Assembly (NCBI GenBank): GCA_003030785.1
Contig: PYVH01000015.1
Span: 1-46,516, forward strand
From: Marinobacter sp. B9-2
GTDB lineage: Bacteria > Pseudomonadota > Gammaproteobacteria > Pseudomonadales > Oleiphilaceae
Length of the DNA: 46,516 nt
Direction of reading: 5' to 3'
Of this stretch, positions 1-7,883 are shown piece by piece. The first letter of the stretch is position 1. Every line of letters starts with the position of its first letter. The notes under the pieces were generated by a model. It worked only from the letters and a program-made list of their open reading frames with translations. It was not told the origin of the DNA and ran no database searches. Position numbers and translations under genes: made by a program.

Positions 1-308
1 AAGCCGAGCAGCGTCTGGCGCACCGGCACAAACCGCCTGTGGGCGGCCCAGGCGAACATGGTGATGTAGCCGGGCTCTTCCGGAATCAGGTGTGGCTCGG
101 GCAGCAGCTCCAGGTTGCGCAGCAGGGTGACGAGGGCGCCGCCCAGGCGGGTGTCTTCGTCGCTCAGTTCTGCGGTTTCCCGGGTGGCGTGCAGCCAGTC
201 GTTCCACTTTGCCAGGGCAATCGCATCGCCTTCGGCCCAGGCTGTCTGCAAACGCACCAGCAGCGGCAATTCGCAGCGGCTGAGACCGCTTAATAACAAC
301 GGATTTTG
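1..308 (-). pseudogene. ureF: urease accessory protein UreF, internal fragment, 5'-truncated
   Basis: The minus strand, read from about 308 to the window edge, encodes a UreF-like stretch: CELPLLVRLQTAWAEGD, then WNDWLHATRETAELSDED and GGALVTLLRNL. In the family UreF acts with UreD/H and UreG to load nickel into urease. The match begins where residue 60 or so of a normal UreF would be. Upstream in this frame there is no ATG and a TAG follows near 350, so the N-terminal part is missing. The gene runs off the left edge, so its C-terminus cannot be judged. It points away from the small gene at 338. This is either a rearrangement scar or an inverted chimeric join in the assembly. Confidence 0.7.
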
Positions 309-337
309 AGACTTAAACGAACAACGGAGAGACAACC

Positions 338-523
338 ATGAAACTGACTAACCGACTGACTCTGACTGTGGGCCTGCTGCTTATCTCAGGCGCTGCCTTT
401 GGCCATGCCGGGCATGAAGCGCTTGGTGATGGAGTGCATCTTGAATACTTCCTGGCGGCTGGCGCGGCTGTGGCTGCTGGCACCTATGCACTGATGCGGC
501 ACAAGCGGGACGGGAAGGACTGA
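338..523 (+). CDS. small secreted or membrane protein (61 aa), His-containing
   Basis: A 61-residue protein with a good ribosome site (GGAGAG, about 8 bases before ATG). Residues 1-22 form a signal peptide or first membrane helix. The sequence GHAGHEALGDGVHLE then carries three histidines, a second hydrophobic stretch follows (about residues 36-52), and the tail is basic (RHKRDGKD). No family is recognised with certainty. Its place beside a urease-accessory fragment and its histidines recall the small HupE/UreJ-type proteins found near urease genes, so a link to nickel handling is possible but inferred. A hairpin terminator follows. Confidence 0.65.
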   Translation: MKLTNRLTLTVGLLLISGAAFGHAGHEALGDGVHLEYFLAAGAAVAAGTYALMRHKRDGKD

Positions 524-593
524 CGCTTATATTGCAGAGCCTCAATCAGCGCAGTTATGGGCTGGCCTGGCAAAAAAGCTGATGGAAAACAGA

Positions 594-624
594 AAGCTGC
601 GTGGCGACGCCTCGCGGCTTTTTT
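594..624 (+). terminator. rho-independent terminator
   Basis: The arms AAGCTGCG and CGCGGCTT pair (one G-T pair) and are followed by a run of T. It lies 70 bases after the small gene at 338-523 and marks the last clear backbone signal before the accessory region. Confidence 0.7.
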
Positions 625-1084
625 GTGGCATAAAATTTACGTATCTTTGTAAGTGGAACAGACAACTAGCTCTGGTATGGTCTACCTTAGGTAGCTAAAC
701 ACTACGGAAAACTCTTTGTTACGGATAACGTCCCATGATCAACTCAGTTCCAATACGGCCTTTTTTATCCTGCTGGTGTGTAATTCTGCGTGCGCTGGCG
801 GTAATTGTAATGTGTTCTCATAGGTTCGAAGTCGATCGTGGAGAGTTCGTTATCAGTGCCGCGGGCAGCTTGTCACTAGCAAAAAAATGTCATCCTTTCA
901 TCAAGAGAATCGATTTCCCTTCGGAAGACAGGGCGGGCCTTCGTAGTGTCAAGCAACGGTTTTGGACTCCGGCTGTATCCATCCGTTTGCAGAGCTCTCA
1001 GCAGCCCCTGAACCAGGGCCTTAAGCATTCGACCATCTTTCGCGCCCCCCTTGGCTTGAATAATCAAAAAAGACGCATGGTCTA
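625..1084. other. intergenic region upstream of the defence operon
   Basis: No supportable gene is seen in these 460 bases. Two overlapping open frames (735-1085 plus, 876-1127 minus) look like chance: no family is recognised, and the minus one would run into the start of the hydrolase gene. Base use changes here from GC-rich to AT-rich just before 1085, which suggests the left border of acquired DNA. The promoter of the defence operon should lie here, but no convincing -35/-10 pair stands out. Confidence 0.5.
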
Positions 1085-2092
1085 ATGATACATATCCATA
1101 TCTTGCCAGCGCTTTATGGGGACTCATTTTTTATACAAAGTAAGGATGAAAGTTTTAGCTTTCTTGTCGATTGTGGTTACAAAAGAACCTACTTTAATGA
1201 AATTAGAAAACTTACAAAGAGCGTAAACTTTATAATATTAACTCATATAGATGAGGATCATATTCTAGGTGCCATCCCACTAGTTGATGATATTCCAGAA
1301 AAGTTTGCCGTTGGGAAAGTTTATCTGAATACCCCAGACCTAATCACAGCTGATAAAAAGTCAGGGAATATCTCTGTCTTGCAAGCGGTAAGTCTACAAG
1401 AGATTTTGGCAGAGAAAGGTATAGATCAGTTGTCGTTAGTGCAGGGCGATGAAGTGATCGTTTCAAATGATTGCAAAATTTTCGTGATTTCTCCCTCTAA
1501 TATAGAGCTGAATCACTTAGAGCTACATTTTAGAGAGTATAAAGAAAAGAAACCCGATTATACGCCGGTCAGCGTGCCTTCCGGGAACTTGGATAGTATT
1601 GATGATCTCAGTAAAAGAAAGGATTCATTCAAATCAAAAAGATCTGACTTTGTAAATGCTTCCTCAATAGCCTTCATACTATATTATCGTGAAAATGAAG
1701 TGCTTTTTCTGGGTGATTCTCATCCGACGGTTGTTGAGGATTATTTAAGGAGTATGGGTTACAATGAAAGTCAAAAAGCTTTATTTGACTACGTAAAGCT
1801 TTCGCATCATGGAAGTATAAATAGCATTTCCTTAGGCTTGATATCTATTATTCAGTGCTCGAAATTTATTGTGAGTACCATTGGTGGTCGCTCAAATAAT
1901 AAGCACCCAAGTAGAGAAACCCTGTGCAAGCTGGTGGTCCACGTTGATCGCGGTCTCGATGAGTTCATAACATTCATTTTTAATTATCCTGTTGAGCAAT
2001 ATGAAGCCAGAAATGGTAAGTATTTCAGTGCCGAGGAACTCGCAGAGTATAAGATTAAAATGATTTACAAGAAAACGCTGGAACTGGAATGA
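1085..2092 (+). CDS. MBL-fold hydrolase of a Lamassu/ABC-3C-type defence operon
   Basis: A 335-residue metallo-beta-lactamase-fold protein. The metal motif is TH-I-D-E-D-H at residues 53-59, the ComEC-like variant in which the second histidine of HxHxDH is replaced by Asp. Further metal ligands are in FLGDSH (about residue 213) and KLSHHGS (about 240). No membrane segments or signal peptide are seen, so it should be cytoplasmic. It is AT-rich compared with the backbone. Its stop overlaps the next start (ATGA at 2089-2092), so the four genes at 1085-5681 are translationally coupled. The same MBL plus trypsin pairing is known from AVAST type I and from a hydrolase-plus-protease form of Lamassu. 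Its substrate cannot be told from sequence. No strong ribosome site precedes the chosen ATG. Confidence 0.85.
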   Translation: MIHIHILPALYGDSFFIQSKDESFSFLVDCGYKRTYFNEIRKLTKSVNFIILTHIDEDHILGAIPLVDDIPEKFAVGKVYLNTPDLITADKKSGNISVLQAVSLQEILAEKGIDQLSLVQGDEVIVSNDCKIFVISPSNIELNHLELHFREYKEKKPDYTPVSVPSGNLDSIDDLSKRKDSFKSKRSDFVNASSIAFILYYRENEVLFLGDSHPTVVEDYLRSMGYNESQKALFDYVKLSHHGSINSISLGLISIIQCSKFIVSTIGGRSNNKHPSRETLCKLVVHVDRGLDEFITFIFNYPVEQYEARNGKYFSAEELAEYKIKMIYKKTLELE

Positions 2093-3219
2093 GCTACATT
2101 AAGCTTTTGCCAAAAACCACGGTTAAAATACGGCGCTCGGATAAGTTTTTAGGTTCGGGTGTGTTGGTGACGGTGGACGGCAGATTTTACGTGATTACGG
2201 CCTTGCACGTAGTTGCGGATCAGGATGGCTGCTCAGTAACGGGGGCAAAGTTACTAGAACTGATCTATGAGTCAGAAGTATACGGAGACCTGAAATTTGT
2301 AGGTCTTGTTGGCTCGCCGGATGCTCAAGAAAAATACGATATCGTCGCCATTGAAGTTGGCTCTGAAAAAATATCGGATTTTCCTAACACAAGGTTCTGC
2401 AGTGATGTGAGCTTTCCTGATGTCCAGTTTATAGTCAGAGGCACTGCAAAATCAGAAACTCTTTCGCCACATTCTATACCAAGATGCGAAATCGATACTA
2501 TTATTGAGAATGAAAAGAAGTTTCATCTAAGAATACCGTCAGATGATTACTCTACTGCTCAAGGTGAGTCTGGCGCGGAAGTCCTTCAAGGGTATTCAGG
2601 TAGTGGTGTTTTTTTTAAGGATTCAGAGGAGTTCTGGCTCGCAGGAATAGTTTTATCAGTTGAAAATAATAATTTTAATGGTCTTGTTTGCAGGTCGGTA
2701 TCGGCTTTGGAGGGCTATTTTTTTGACTGCATGGAGTTGGATGATTATCACGGAGGAAATAAGAATACAAGGGTAAGCGTTTCGGAGCTTCGGGCTAGTA
2801 TAACCGAACAGTTAATTGAAGAGCGGAAAAATAAAGGTTATGGGGATGTAGAGAATTTAGTTAGAAAAATGGAGGCTTTTTTGCCCGGTTGGACTACAGA
2901 GGATTTGGACCAATTTATTGTTGATATTTTGCTATGGGAAAGGCTGGATAGAAAATACATTAGGACTAACGAGCAGTATAGGAGCCTGGTTGAAGATGCA
3001 AAGGTTTATATTGCCTCAGGTAACAAAAAGTTTAGTGTGGGGACTCCGCATCAAGGAAATATTAAATTCCATAAGATTCAAGAAGAGTTTATGGGGCATC
3101 TCAATGAATTGCTTGATGGTAGTCCTTTAAAAATGAATTCTAGAATTATAGTTTCCGGGGAGCTCGCAAAGATGTTAGCGAATTGTAGTTTGGACTTCTG
3201 GTCTGATCATGGCGATTAA
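2089..3219 (+). CDS. trypsin-like serine protease, probable defence effector (LmuA position)
   Basis: A 376-residue protein whose first 210 residues form a trypsin-like protease. The catalytic His is in VITALHVV (H40), the Asp in EKYDIVAI (D84), and the Ser in GYSGSGVFF (S170). There is no signal peptide, so it should act inside the cell. The C-terminal 150 residues are alpha-helical in appearance (VSELRASITEQLIEERKNKG and onward). They are a plausible C-terminal domain that docks the effector on the ABC ATPase, as in three-component ABC systems; that part is inference. It overlaps the hydrolase gene by 4 bases and the next gene by 11. In the Lamassu scheme this would be the effector that the SMC-like sensor releases on infection. 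Confidence 0.82.
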   Translation: MSYIKLLPKTTVKIRRSDKFLGSGVLVTVDGRFYVITALHVVADQDGCSVTGAKLLELIYESEVYGDLKFVGLVGSPDAQEKYDIVAIEVGSEKISDFPNTRFCSDVSFPDVQFIVRGTAKSETLSPHSIPRCEIDTIIENEKKFHLRIPSDDYSTAQGESGAEVLQGYSGSGVFFKDSEEFWLAGIVLSVENNNFNGLVCRSVSALEGYFFDCMELDDYHGGNKNTRVSVSELRASITEQLIEERKNKGYGDVENLVRKMEAFLPGWTTEDLDQFIVDILLWERLDRKYIRTNEQYRSLVEDAKVYIASGNKKFSVGTPHQGNIKFHKIQEEFMGHLNELLDGSPLKMNSRIIVSGELAKMLANCSLDFWSDHGD

Positions 3220-3661
3220 CGGAGAAATTACAGAACGCTTTCTAGGAGAGACTCCAGCGGAGAGCAGTTTTCTTCATCTGACTATCGTTTGCGGTGCTCT
3301 GAAATATTGCTTGGGGCGGTCAAAGGGGCTTTCTTTTATTAAGCTTGCCTATATTTTCGATAAAACGATCTTGTTGGACGAAGGCGCTTTTAGTTCCAAA
3401 GTTACGTTGCTTCCATGGAATATTAGTTCCATCTACAGGACTTCGCTTATAATGGCTGAGGCGAACGGGTTTATCGAAATTAATTCGAAGTCAAGTGGTG
3501 AGATGAGTATCAATTTAAAAGGATTGGGCTTTGAATTCATCTCAGAGATAGAGAAAGCTGATGCTTTTTCAAAATATATCAGATTTCTTAAGCTCGCTAA
3601 TATTCCTGAGAATCGATTTGATTTTCTAACGATTAGGTTGTCTCCAGATGTACATAAATAG
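3209..3661 (+). CDS. lmuC: middle component of the ABC three-component defence system (LmuC-like)
   Basis: A 150-residue protein with no obvious catalytic motif. It looks like a compact helical, winged-helix-like adaptor: a helix-rich first half (LTIVCGALKYCLGRSKGLSF) and a C-terminal region beginning MSINLKGLGFEFISEIEKA. It was identified mainly by position. It is a small protein between the effector and the SMC-like ATPase, overlapping both (11 and 14 bases), exactly where Lamassu LmuC or the ABC-3C middle component sits. Its likely role is to bridge the ATPase and effector. The start is fixed by the overlap (ATGGCGATT inside the end of the protease gene). Confidence 0.65.
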   Translation: MAINGEITERFLGETPAESSFLHLTIVCGALKYCLGRSKGLSFIKLAYIFDKTILLDEGAFSSKVTLLPWNISSIYRTSLIMAEANGFIEINSKSSGEMSINLKGLGFEFISEIEKADAFSKYIRFLKLANIPENRFDFLTIRLSPDVHK

Positions 3662-5681
3662 CGTTAAGGTCGCGGTAAGAGCTCATACACCCGATGGTAA
3701 TAAGGACTTCGGGTTTTTATTTGAGTTTCAGGAGGGCCTAAATGTATTGACTGGCGACAATTCTTCAGGTAAGTCGACAGTCCTTTCATGCATATATTAC
3801 TGTTTAGGATTAGAGCAGTTAATTGGTAGTAAAGGCGTTAATGCATTGAGTCCTGCGCTGCATCAAGCTCTCATGTCAGATGGCTACAGCTGTAATATAT
3901 ATGAGTCTGAGTGCTTTTTGGAGTTCACTGATAAGGCGGGTAAGAAATGGAGCCTAAACAGGGTGGTAAAGGATGGTGAGACTGTTGGATCTAATGAAAT
4001 AATAATAGAGGCCAATGGCGAAAAAATGTCGAAGTTTATTCATTCGCCAAGAGATCACTCACGTAACGGTTTTTTTAAATGGTTTGCTGAAGTCAATGAA
4101 CTTGATATTTTTGATGTGGAGTCGACATCGGGCTTGTCAGCGAAGCCGCTCTATATGCAAAATGTCTTTACTCTTTGTTTTATCGAGCAAACCAAAGGTT
4201 GGTCAGATTTTTTTTCAATGATGCCTCCATTTGGTATAAAGGATCCGAAACAGAAAGTTGTTGAGTATTGTTTGGGGCTTAATTCACTCGCCGTGAATAT
4301 GCAACTTGATGCGATCAAGGTAGGAAAGGATAGCATAGTTGAAAAATGGCGAGAACAAATTAAAGAGCTAGATCTTAGGGCGCAAAACCTTAATTTGTAT
4401 TTGTCCCCGATTGATAAACTTAAACCCAAAACCAAAAGGCAGATTGAAAAAATTTATTTTTTTCAAATAATGGAAGGTGATAAAGAGTTAGGTTATGACT
4501 CGCTAATTATTAGGCTCGACGAAAAAATCGATTCGATTTCTAGTTCTATATCGAAATTTGAGACAAGTCAGCTTAGGTCGGCGGCCCTTATTTCTGAAAA
4601 CGACTCCCTTAAGATCTCTCTTAATAGGTATATTTCGGAGCGCAAGGAGATTGAAGAGCTTTTTTGGGACGAGAGCCATAAACTGTCCCGTTATCAAGAC
4701 GCACTAAATCATGTGATCAACGATCTTCAGGATTTCAAGGATATCAATAAAGTTTCTATTGGGCGTGGATGGAATCGAATATCTAGTGCCCACTGTCCGG
4801 TATGTGATAGTGAGGTTTCGAATCTTGAAGACTCCAGATTGACTGATAGTTCTATAAAGAAGAGCTTGGCTTTTTTAAATTCACAAAAAGCAACGTATCA
4901 AAAATATATTAAGGGTTCTAAAAAGGTGCTTAATAGATATCAAGCGACGCTTGATTACTATGATAAATCGATTGCTCTGAAACGCGGCCAAATTGATAGC
5001 TTGCATAAGGATCTTGAGTCCGCTAAAGCAATGTCATATCGTAGTGAGTTTCAAATGTTGGCGGAGCGTAAACAACGCAAGATCGAACTGGAGACGTTTG
5101 ATTTATATCTCCGACGTGTTAAGGAAGATTTGATTAGTTTAAGTCATGAATTCTATGAGCTTGTAGAAGAAGAGAAGCGCCTGAAAAATTTGGTTTCGTC
5201 GGATGAAGATAAGATCCGAGTTTTTAAGTCGGACTTTAAGATATTGTTGGAAAGCTTTGGTTATCGAAGTAATGGCTTAGATAATGTGGATATAAAGGGT
5301 AAAGATGCTCATAGGCTTTTTCCGTCTGTATACATTTCGGGACAAGAGCCTCAATATATCAGGTACGTTTCTTCTGCTAGTGATTTTGTAAGGTCTATAT
5401 GGGCTTACTATATAGCTTTGCTATTAAATGGCGTGAGGCACCCTGGGTTTTTAGTAATGGATGAGCCTGGCCAGCATCAAATGAGAGTCGATAGCATGAA
5501 GTCGCTGTTGAAAACTTGTTCATCGCTAAGTTGCCAGACGATCATAGCTATTTCCCAAGATAGAAAATATGACCAAGAAAATGTAAATATCCATGACTTG
5601 GTTTCGGAGCTTGAGGAAGGAACCTTTAAGCTGATGCATATCGATGATGGGTCTGGTTGTATAGCCAGACTCGACAATTAA
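3648..5681 (+). CDS. lmuB: SMC/Rad50-like ABC ATPase of a Lamassu/ABC-3C defence system (LmuB-like)
   Basis: A 677-residue ABC ATPase built like Rad50. The Walker A motif is GDNSSGKST at residues 36-44. Long charged helical stretches (about 210-350 and 420-520) suggest a short coiled coil. A CPVC zinc hook lies between them (C383, C386). The C-terminal Walker B is FLVMDEPGQHQM (D605, E606), with the DEP-x-Q-H-Q form typical of the ABC three-component family. Such proteins recognise foreign DNA structures and activate the partner effector, here a protease and/or hydrolase. It is the last gene of the operon, overlaps the middle component by 14 bases, and is AT-rich, which fits acquisition by transfer. 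A RAYT element begins about 40 bases after its stop. Confidence 0.85.
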   Translation: MYINSVKVAVRAHTPDGNKDFGFLFEFQEGLNVLTGDNSSGKSTVLSCIYYCLGLEQLIGSKGVNALSPALHQALMSDGYSCNIYESECFLEFTDKAGKKWSLNRVVKDGETVGSNEIIIEANGEKMSKFIHSPRDHSRNGFFKWFAEVNELDIFDVESTSGLSAKPLYMQNVFTLCFIEQTKGWSDFFSMMPPFGIKDPKQKVVEYCLGLNSLAVNMQLDAIKVGKDSIVEKWREQIKELDLRAQNLNLYLSPIDKLKPKTKRQIEKIYFFQIMEGDKELGYDSLIIRLDEKIDSISSSISKFETSQLRSAALISENDSLKISLNRYISERKEIEELFWDESHKLSRYQDALNHVINDLQDFKDINKVSIGRGWNRISSAHCPVCDSEVSNLEDSRLTDSSIKKSLAFLNSQKATYQKYIKGSKKVLNRYQATLDYYDKSIALKRGQIDSLHKDLESAKAMSYRSEFQMLAERKQRKIELETFDLYLRRVKEDLISLSHEFYELVEEEKRLKNLVSSDEDKIRVFKSDFKILLESFGYRSNGLDNVDIKGKDAHRLFPSVYISGQEPQYIRYVSSASDFVRSIWAYYIALLLNGVRHPGFLVMDEPGQHQMRVDSMKSLLKTCSSLSCQTIIAISQDRKYDQENVNIHDLVSELEEGTFKLMHIDDGSGCIARLDN

Positions 5682-5723
5682 CAGAAAGCCAAGTCCAATT
5701 TCCTTTTGGATGGATCGGATGCT

Positions 5724-6485
5724 GAAAACCGGGACAGATCTTTTTTTTTCGTCTTCTTTGATTGCCCAGCGCTAAAGTAAGTCACTACCAACCTCCAACG
5801 TGCTTCGGTTAATATCGGCGTTCAGGGCAGAAAGGATTCTGTGTTTCAAACAGCAAGGAGGAGCTGATGCCAAGACGGGCCAAGGTGATTGTGCCCGGTA
5901 TTCCCCACCATATTGTCCAGCGCGGTCATAACCGACAACCCGTGTTTGTCGAACGTCGTGATTTTGAGTACTACCTGGCGAATCTTCAGGAATGGAAGCA
6001 GGTCTATGAGCTGGAGGTGTTCAGTTACTGCTTGATGACAAACCATGTGCATTTGGTCATTCAGGCGAACGACAACGTGACGGCCATCCCTCAATTGATG
6101 AAATGCCTTGCGGGGCGGCAGACCCGTTTTGTGAATACTCTTGAAAACGCGGTGGCTGGCTTTGGGAAGGTTGTTACAAGACCGGTCCTATTGCTACTGA
6201 TGCCCACATTTTGGCAGGTTGTCGTTTTGTAGAACTCAATCCTTTCAAAGTAGGAATGATGGATAAAGCTGAGTCGTATGAGTGGTCGAGCTATTCTGCA
6301 CATGTGGAGTTTTTGCCCTGCCATTGGCTGGATAAACCAGAAACTTTTCGAGCCCCGGCAGGCAACCATGACAGGCGGGTTGAGGCCTGTCGGTAGTTTA
6401 TAGAAAAGCGCACCGGAATCAGAATCGAAACTCGCAAGCACGGTAGGCTGGCGTCTGGAAAATAGATCTGTCCGGGGTTTCCCCC
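5724..6485 (+). mobile_element. RAYT element bounded by inverted REP-like repeats
   Basis: The left end (5724-5750) contains AACCGGGACAGATCTTTTT. The right end (6458-6485) is the same sequence inverted (AAATAGATCTGTCCGGGGTTT). Between them lie a leader (5800-5866) and a frameshifted RAYT transposase gene. The ends match the short repeat found about a dozen times downstream, which makes this the probable source element of that family. The transposase is broken, so movement would need another active copy. Confidence 0.7.
5867..6396 (+). pseudogene. REP-associated tyrosine transposase (RAYT, Y1 HUH family), frameshifted
   Basis: The first frame starts MPRRAKVIVPGIPHHIVQRG and has the HUH motif in MTNHVHLVI (residues 58-66). 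This is the opening of RAYT proteins, single-strand nucleases related to IS200/IS605 TnpA that act on REP sequences. After RFVNTLE the reading shifts. In another frame the gene continues LWEGCYK, DAHILAGCRFVELNPFK and YEWSSYSAH, all RAYT C-terminal landmarks. Adding one A to the AAAA run at 6144-6147 restores LEKRGGWLWEG and one protein of about 177 residues. The lesion is therefore a one-base deletion in a homopolymer, either a real mutation or a sequencing error. GGAGGAGCTG precedes the ATG as a strong ribosome site. Confidence 0.85.
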
Positions 6486-6499
6486 GGGTTTCCGTCCGA

Positions 6500-6580
6500 T
6501 CAGCAAACAGCAGTCAATAAGAGATGCCGAGCTACCACAGCCGCCAGTTGCGGTAGGTTCTTCCAATTAATACGCGCCAT
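6500..6580 (-). pseudogene. possible 5' remnant of an unidentified gene beside the RAYT element
   Basis: A 26-codon frame beginning MARINWKNLPQLAAVVARHL and ending soon after near the right end of the RAYT element. The opening resembles, from memory, the N-termini of some nucleotidyltransferase-like toxin partners, but it is too short to name. It may be the start of a gene cut off when the element arrived. The call rests on pattern alone. Confidence 0.25.
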
Positions 6581-6634
6581 TGTTTTCTGCTTTGCTTAGG
6601 GTTGGTCGAACAATTGTTTAGCTCCAACTAACTT

Positions 6635-7819
6635 CTAATTTGGCTCATTAAACGTCACTGCTAAATCAAGTTTTAAAAGAGAGGCCGTGTAGATTAGAAT
6701 CTCATTACATAAATAAAGATATTCTGGATATGGTAATTTATTTAACTTTCCTGTGCCCCCGCTTTTGTACTCAACTATTCCGGATCTATACTTGATCCAA
6801 GCATGGTGAGAGGCATTTCTTATATCACTTTTTAGACATTGTTCTATCTGATTAAAGGCTGGATTCGATTTTAAAGGGTTTATTTTATTTGCTTTGTTTA
6901 TTTTTTTGTATTGTTTGATGTCCATTTTTTCAAATTGGTCGTATTCTCTTCCGCTATTTATGTTGTTTATGCATGCTATTGTTGTTAAATTTGAAGTAAT
7001 GTTTTCAAAAGCATTTCCATAAAACTGCTTTGTCTTCGAAAAATTGGCCGAGGTTGCTTTGAAATCAGCGGGAATATTAATATTGTTTTGGGAATACATC
7101 AACGTTTGTGAAAAGTCAGAATAGCACGAAAAGTAATCTTTAAAGGTATTTAGATACCTGTCCATATGCTCATAAGAAATTTCGTTTGATATATAATCAA
7201 TGAATTTTGTATACGTTTCGGGGTGATCTATTTTCGCTGTAGATGCTTCATCGCCCATTCCTTCGAATATACTATGACGCTCCGGGTTGCATATTCTTGA
7301 ACAAAAATCAAAAAGTACGTAATTTAATTTTGGTTCACCATCGAAGTTTTGAGGTCGATATTTAGAAAACGTTTTTTGTGCGAGATCTAAATTTCCACTA
7401 TTAGTTAATGTCCAACCTTTCTTTACGATTGTCCAGAGTTCGGATATATCCTTATAGTTTTTATAAAAATCCAGCATTTCCTCTATGTTTTCGAAGCCTT
7501 TTTGTTCATCTCTTGGAGGGAGCTGGTTTATGAAATCGAACGACGGAAAGGCATTGTCTTTGTCTGCGATGTCTGAACGTATAAGAAAGTCAGGGCTTAA
7601 GTTAACTATTGCGCCTTCCTCATTGGATCTAACGCAGTTTTCGATGCATTCAAGAGAAGTGCTAGCTGTCTCAATGTAGCAGTTCATTCGTACAGTTATT
7701 TCTTCATTGCAGTTGGCGCAGTTAAATGTATGTTCTTGAAATGGCTTTGAGCCAACTTGAATTCTCAATGTGTGGTTTTTTTCGCAAGTTTCACAGCGTA
7801 TATAGTTTCTGGATATCAT
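6635..7819 (-). CDS. zinc-ribbon protein with a HEPN-like RNxxxH motif, AT-rich
   Basis: A 394-residue protein of no family I can name. The N-terminus has two CxxC pairs (C9/C12 and C34/C37), a zinc-ribbon pattern. Near the C-terminus the stretch DIRNASHHAWI contains R334-N-A-S-H-H339, the RNxxxH signature of HEPN domains, which are often RNases in toxin-antitoxin and phage-defence systems. It is followed by a helix ending LCNEILIYTASLLKL. The middle is rich in Asn, Lys, Asp and Ile. The gene is far more AT-rich than its surroundings, a sign of transfer. It stands alone, convergent with the RAYT element, between two putative defence loci. A role as an abortive-infection RNase is inferred from motif and context only. 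No membrane helices are seen. Confidence 0.6.
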   Translation of the reverse strand: MISRNYIRCETCEKNHTLRIQVGSKPFQEHTFNCANCNEEITVRMNCYIETASTSLECIENCVRSNEEGAIVNLSPDFLIRSDIADKDNAFPSFDFINQLPPRDEQKGFENIEEMLDFYKNYKDISELWTIVKKGWTLTNSGNLDLAQKTFSKYRPQNFDGEPKLNYVLFDFCSRICNPERHSIFEGMGDEASTAKIDHPETYTKFIDYISNEISYEHMDRYLNTFKDYFSCYSDFSQTLMYSQNNINIPADFKATSANFSKTKQFYGNAFENITSNLTTIACINNINSGREYDQFEKMDIKQYKKINKANKINPLKSNPAFNQIEQCLKSDIRNASHHAWIKYRSGIVEYKSGGTGKLNKLPYPEYLYLCNEILIYTASLLKLDLAVTFNEPN

Positions 7820-7883
7820 TATAAATTCACTAAAAGTTTATTGGTTTTAGATCTTCTATTTTTTTCGAATATCTGCGATAGCT

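Noticed and set aside
735-1127. Overlapping open frames on both strands (116 aa plus, 83 aa minus) before the defence operon
   Set aside because: No recognisable family, no ribosome site, and mutual overlap; the minus frame also overlaps the hydrolase start. Kept only as part of the gap description.
1085-5681. AVAST type I system
   Set aside because: The MBL and trypsin genes fit, but the third component is an SMC-like ATPase with zinc hook and DEPxQ Walker B, not a STAND NTPase, and a middle component is present.
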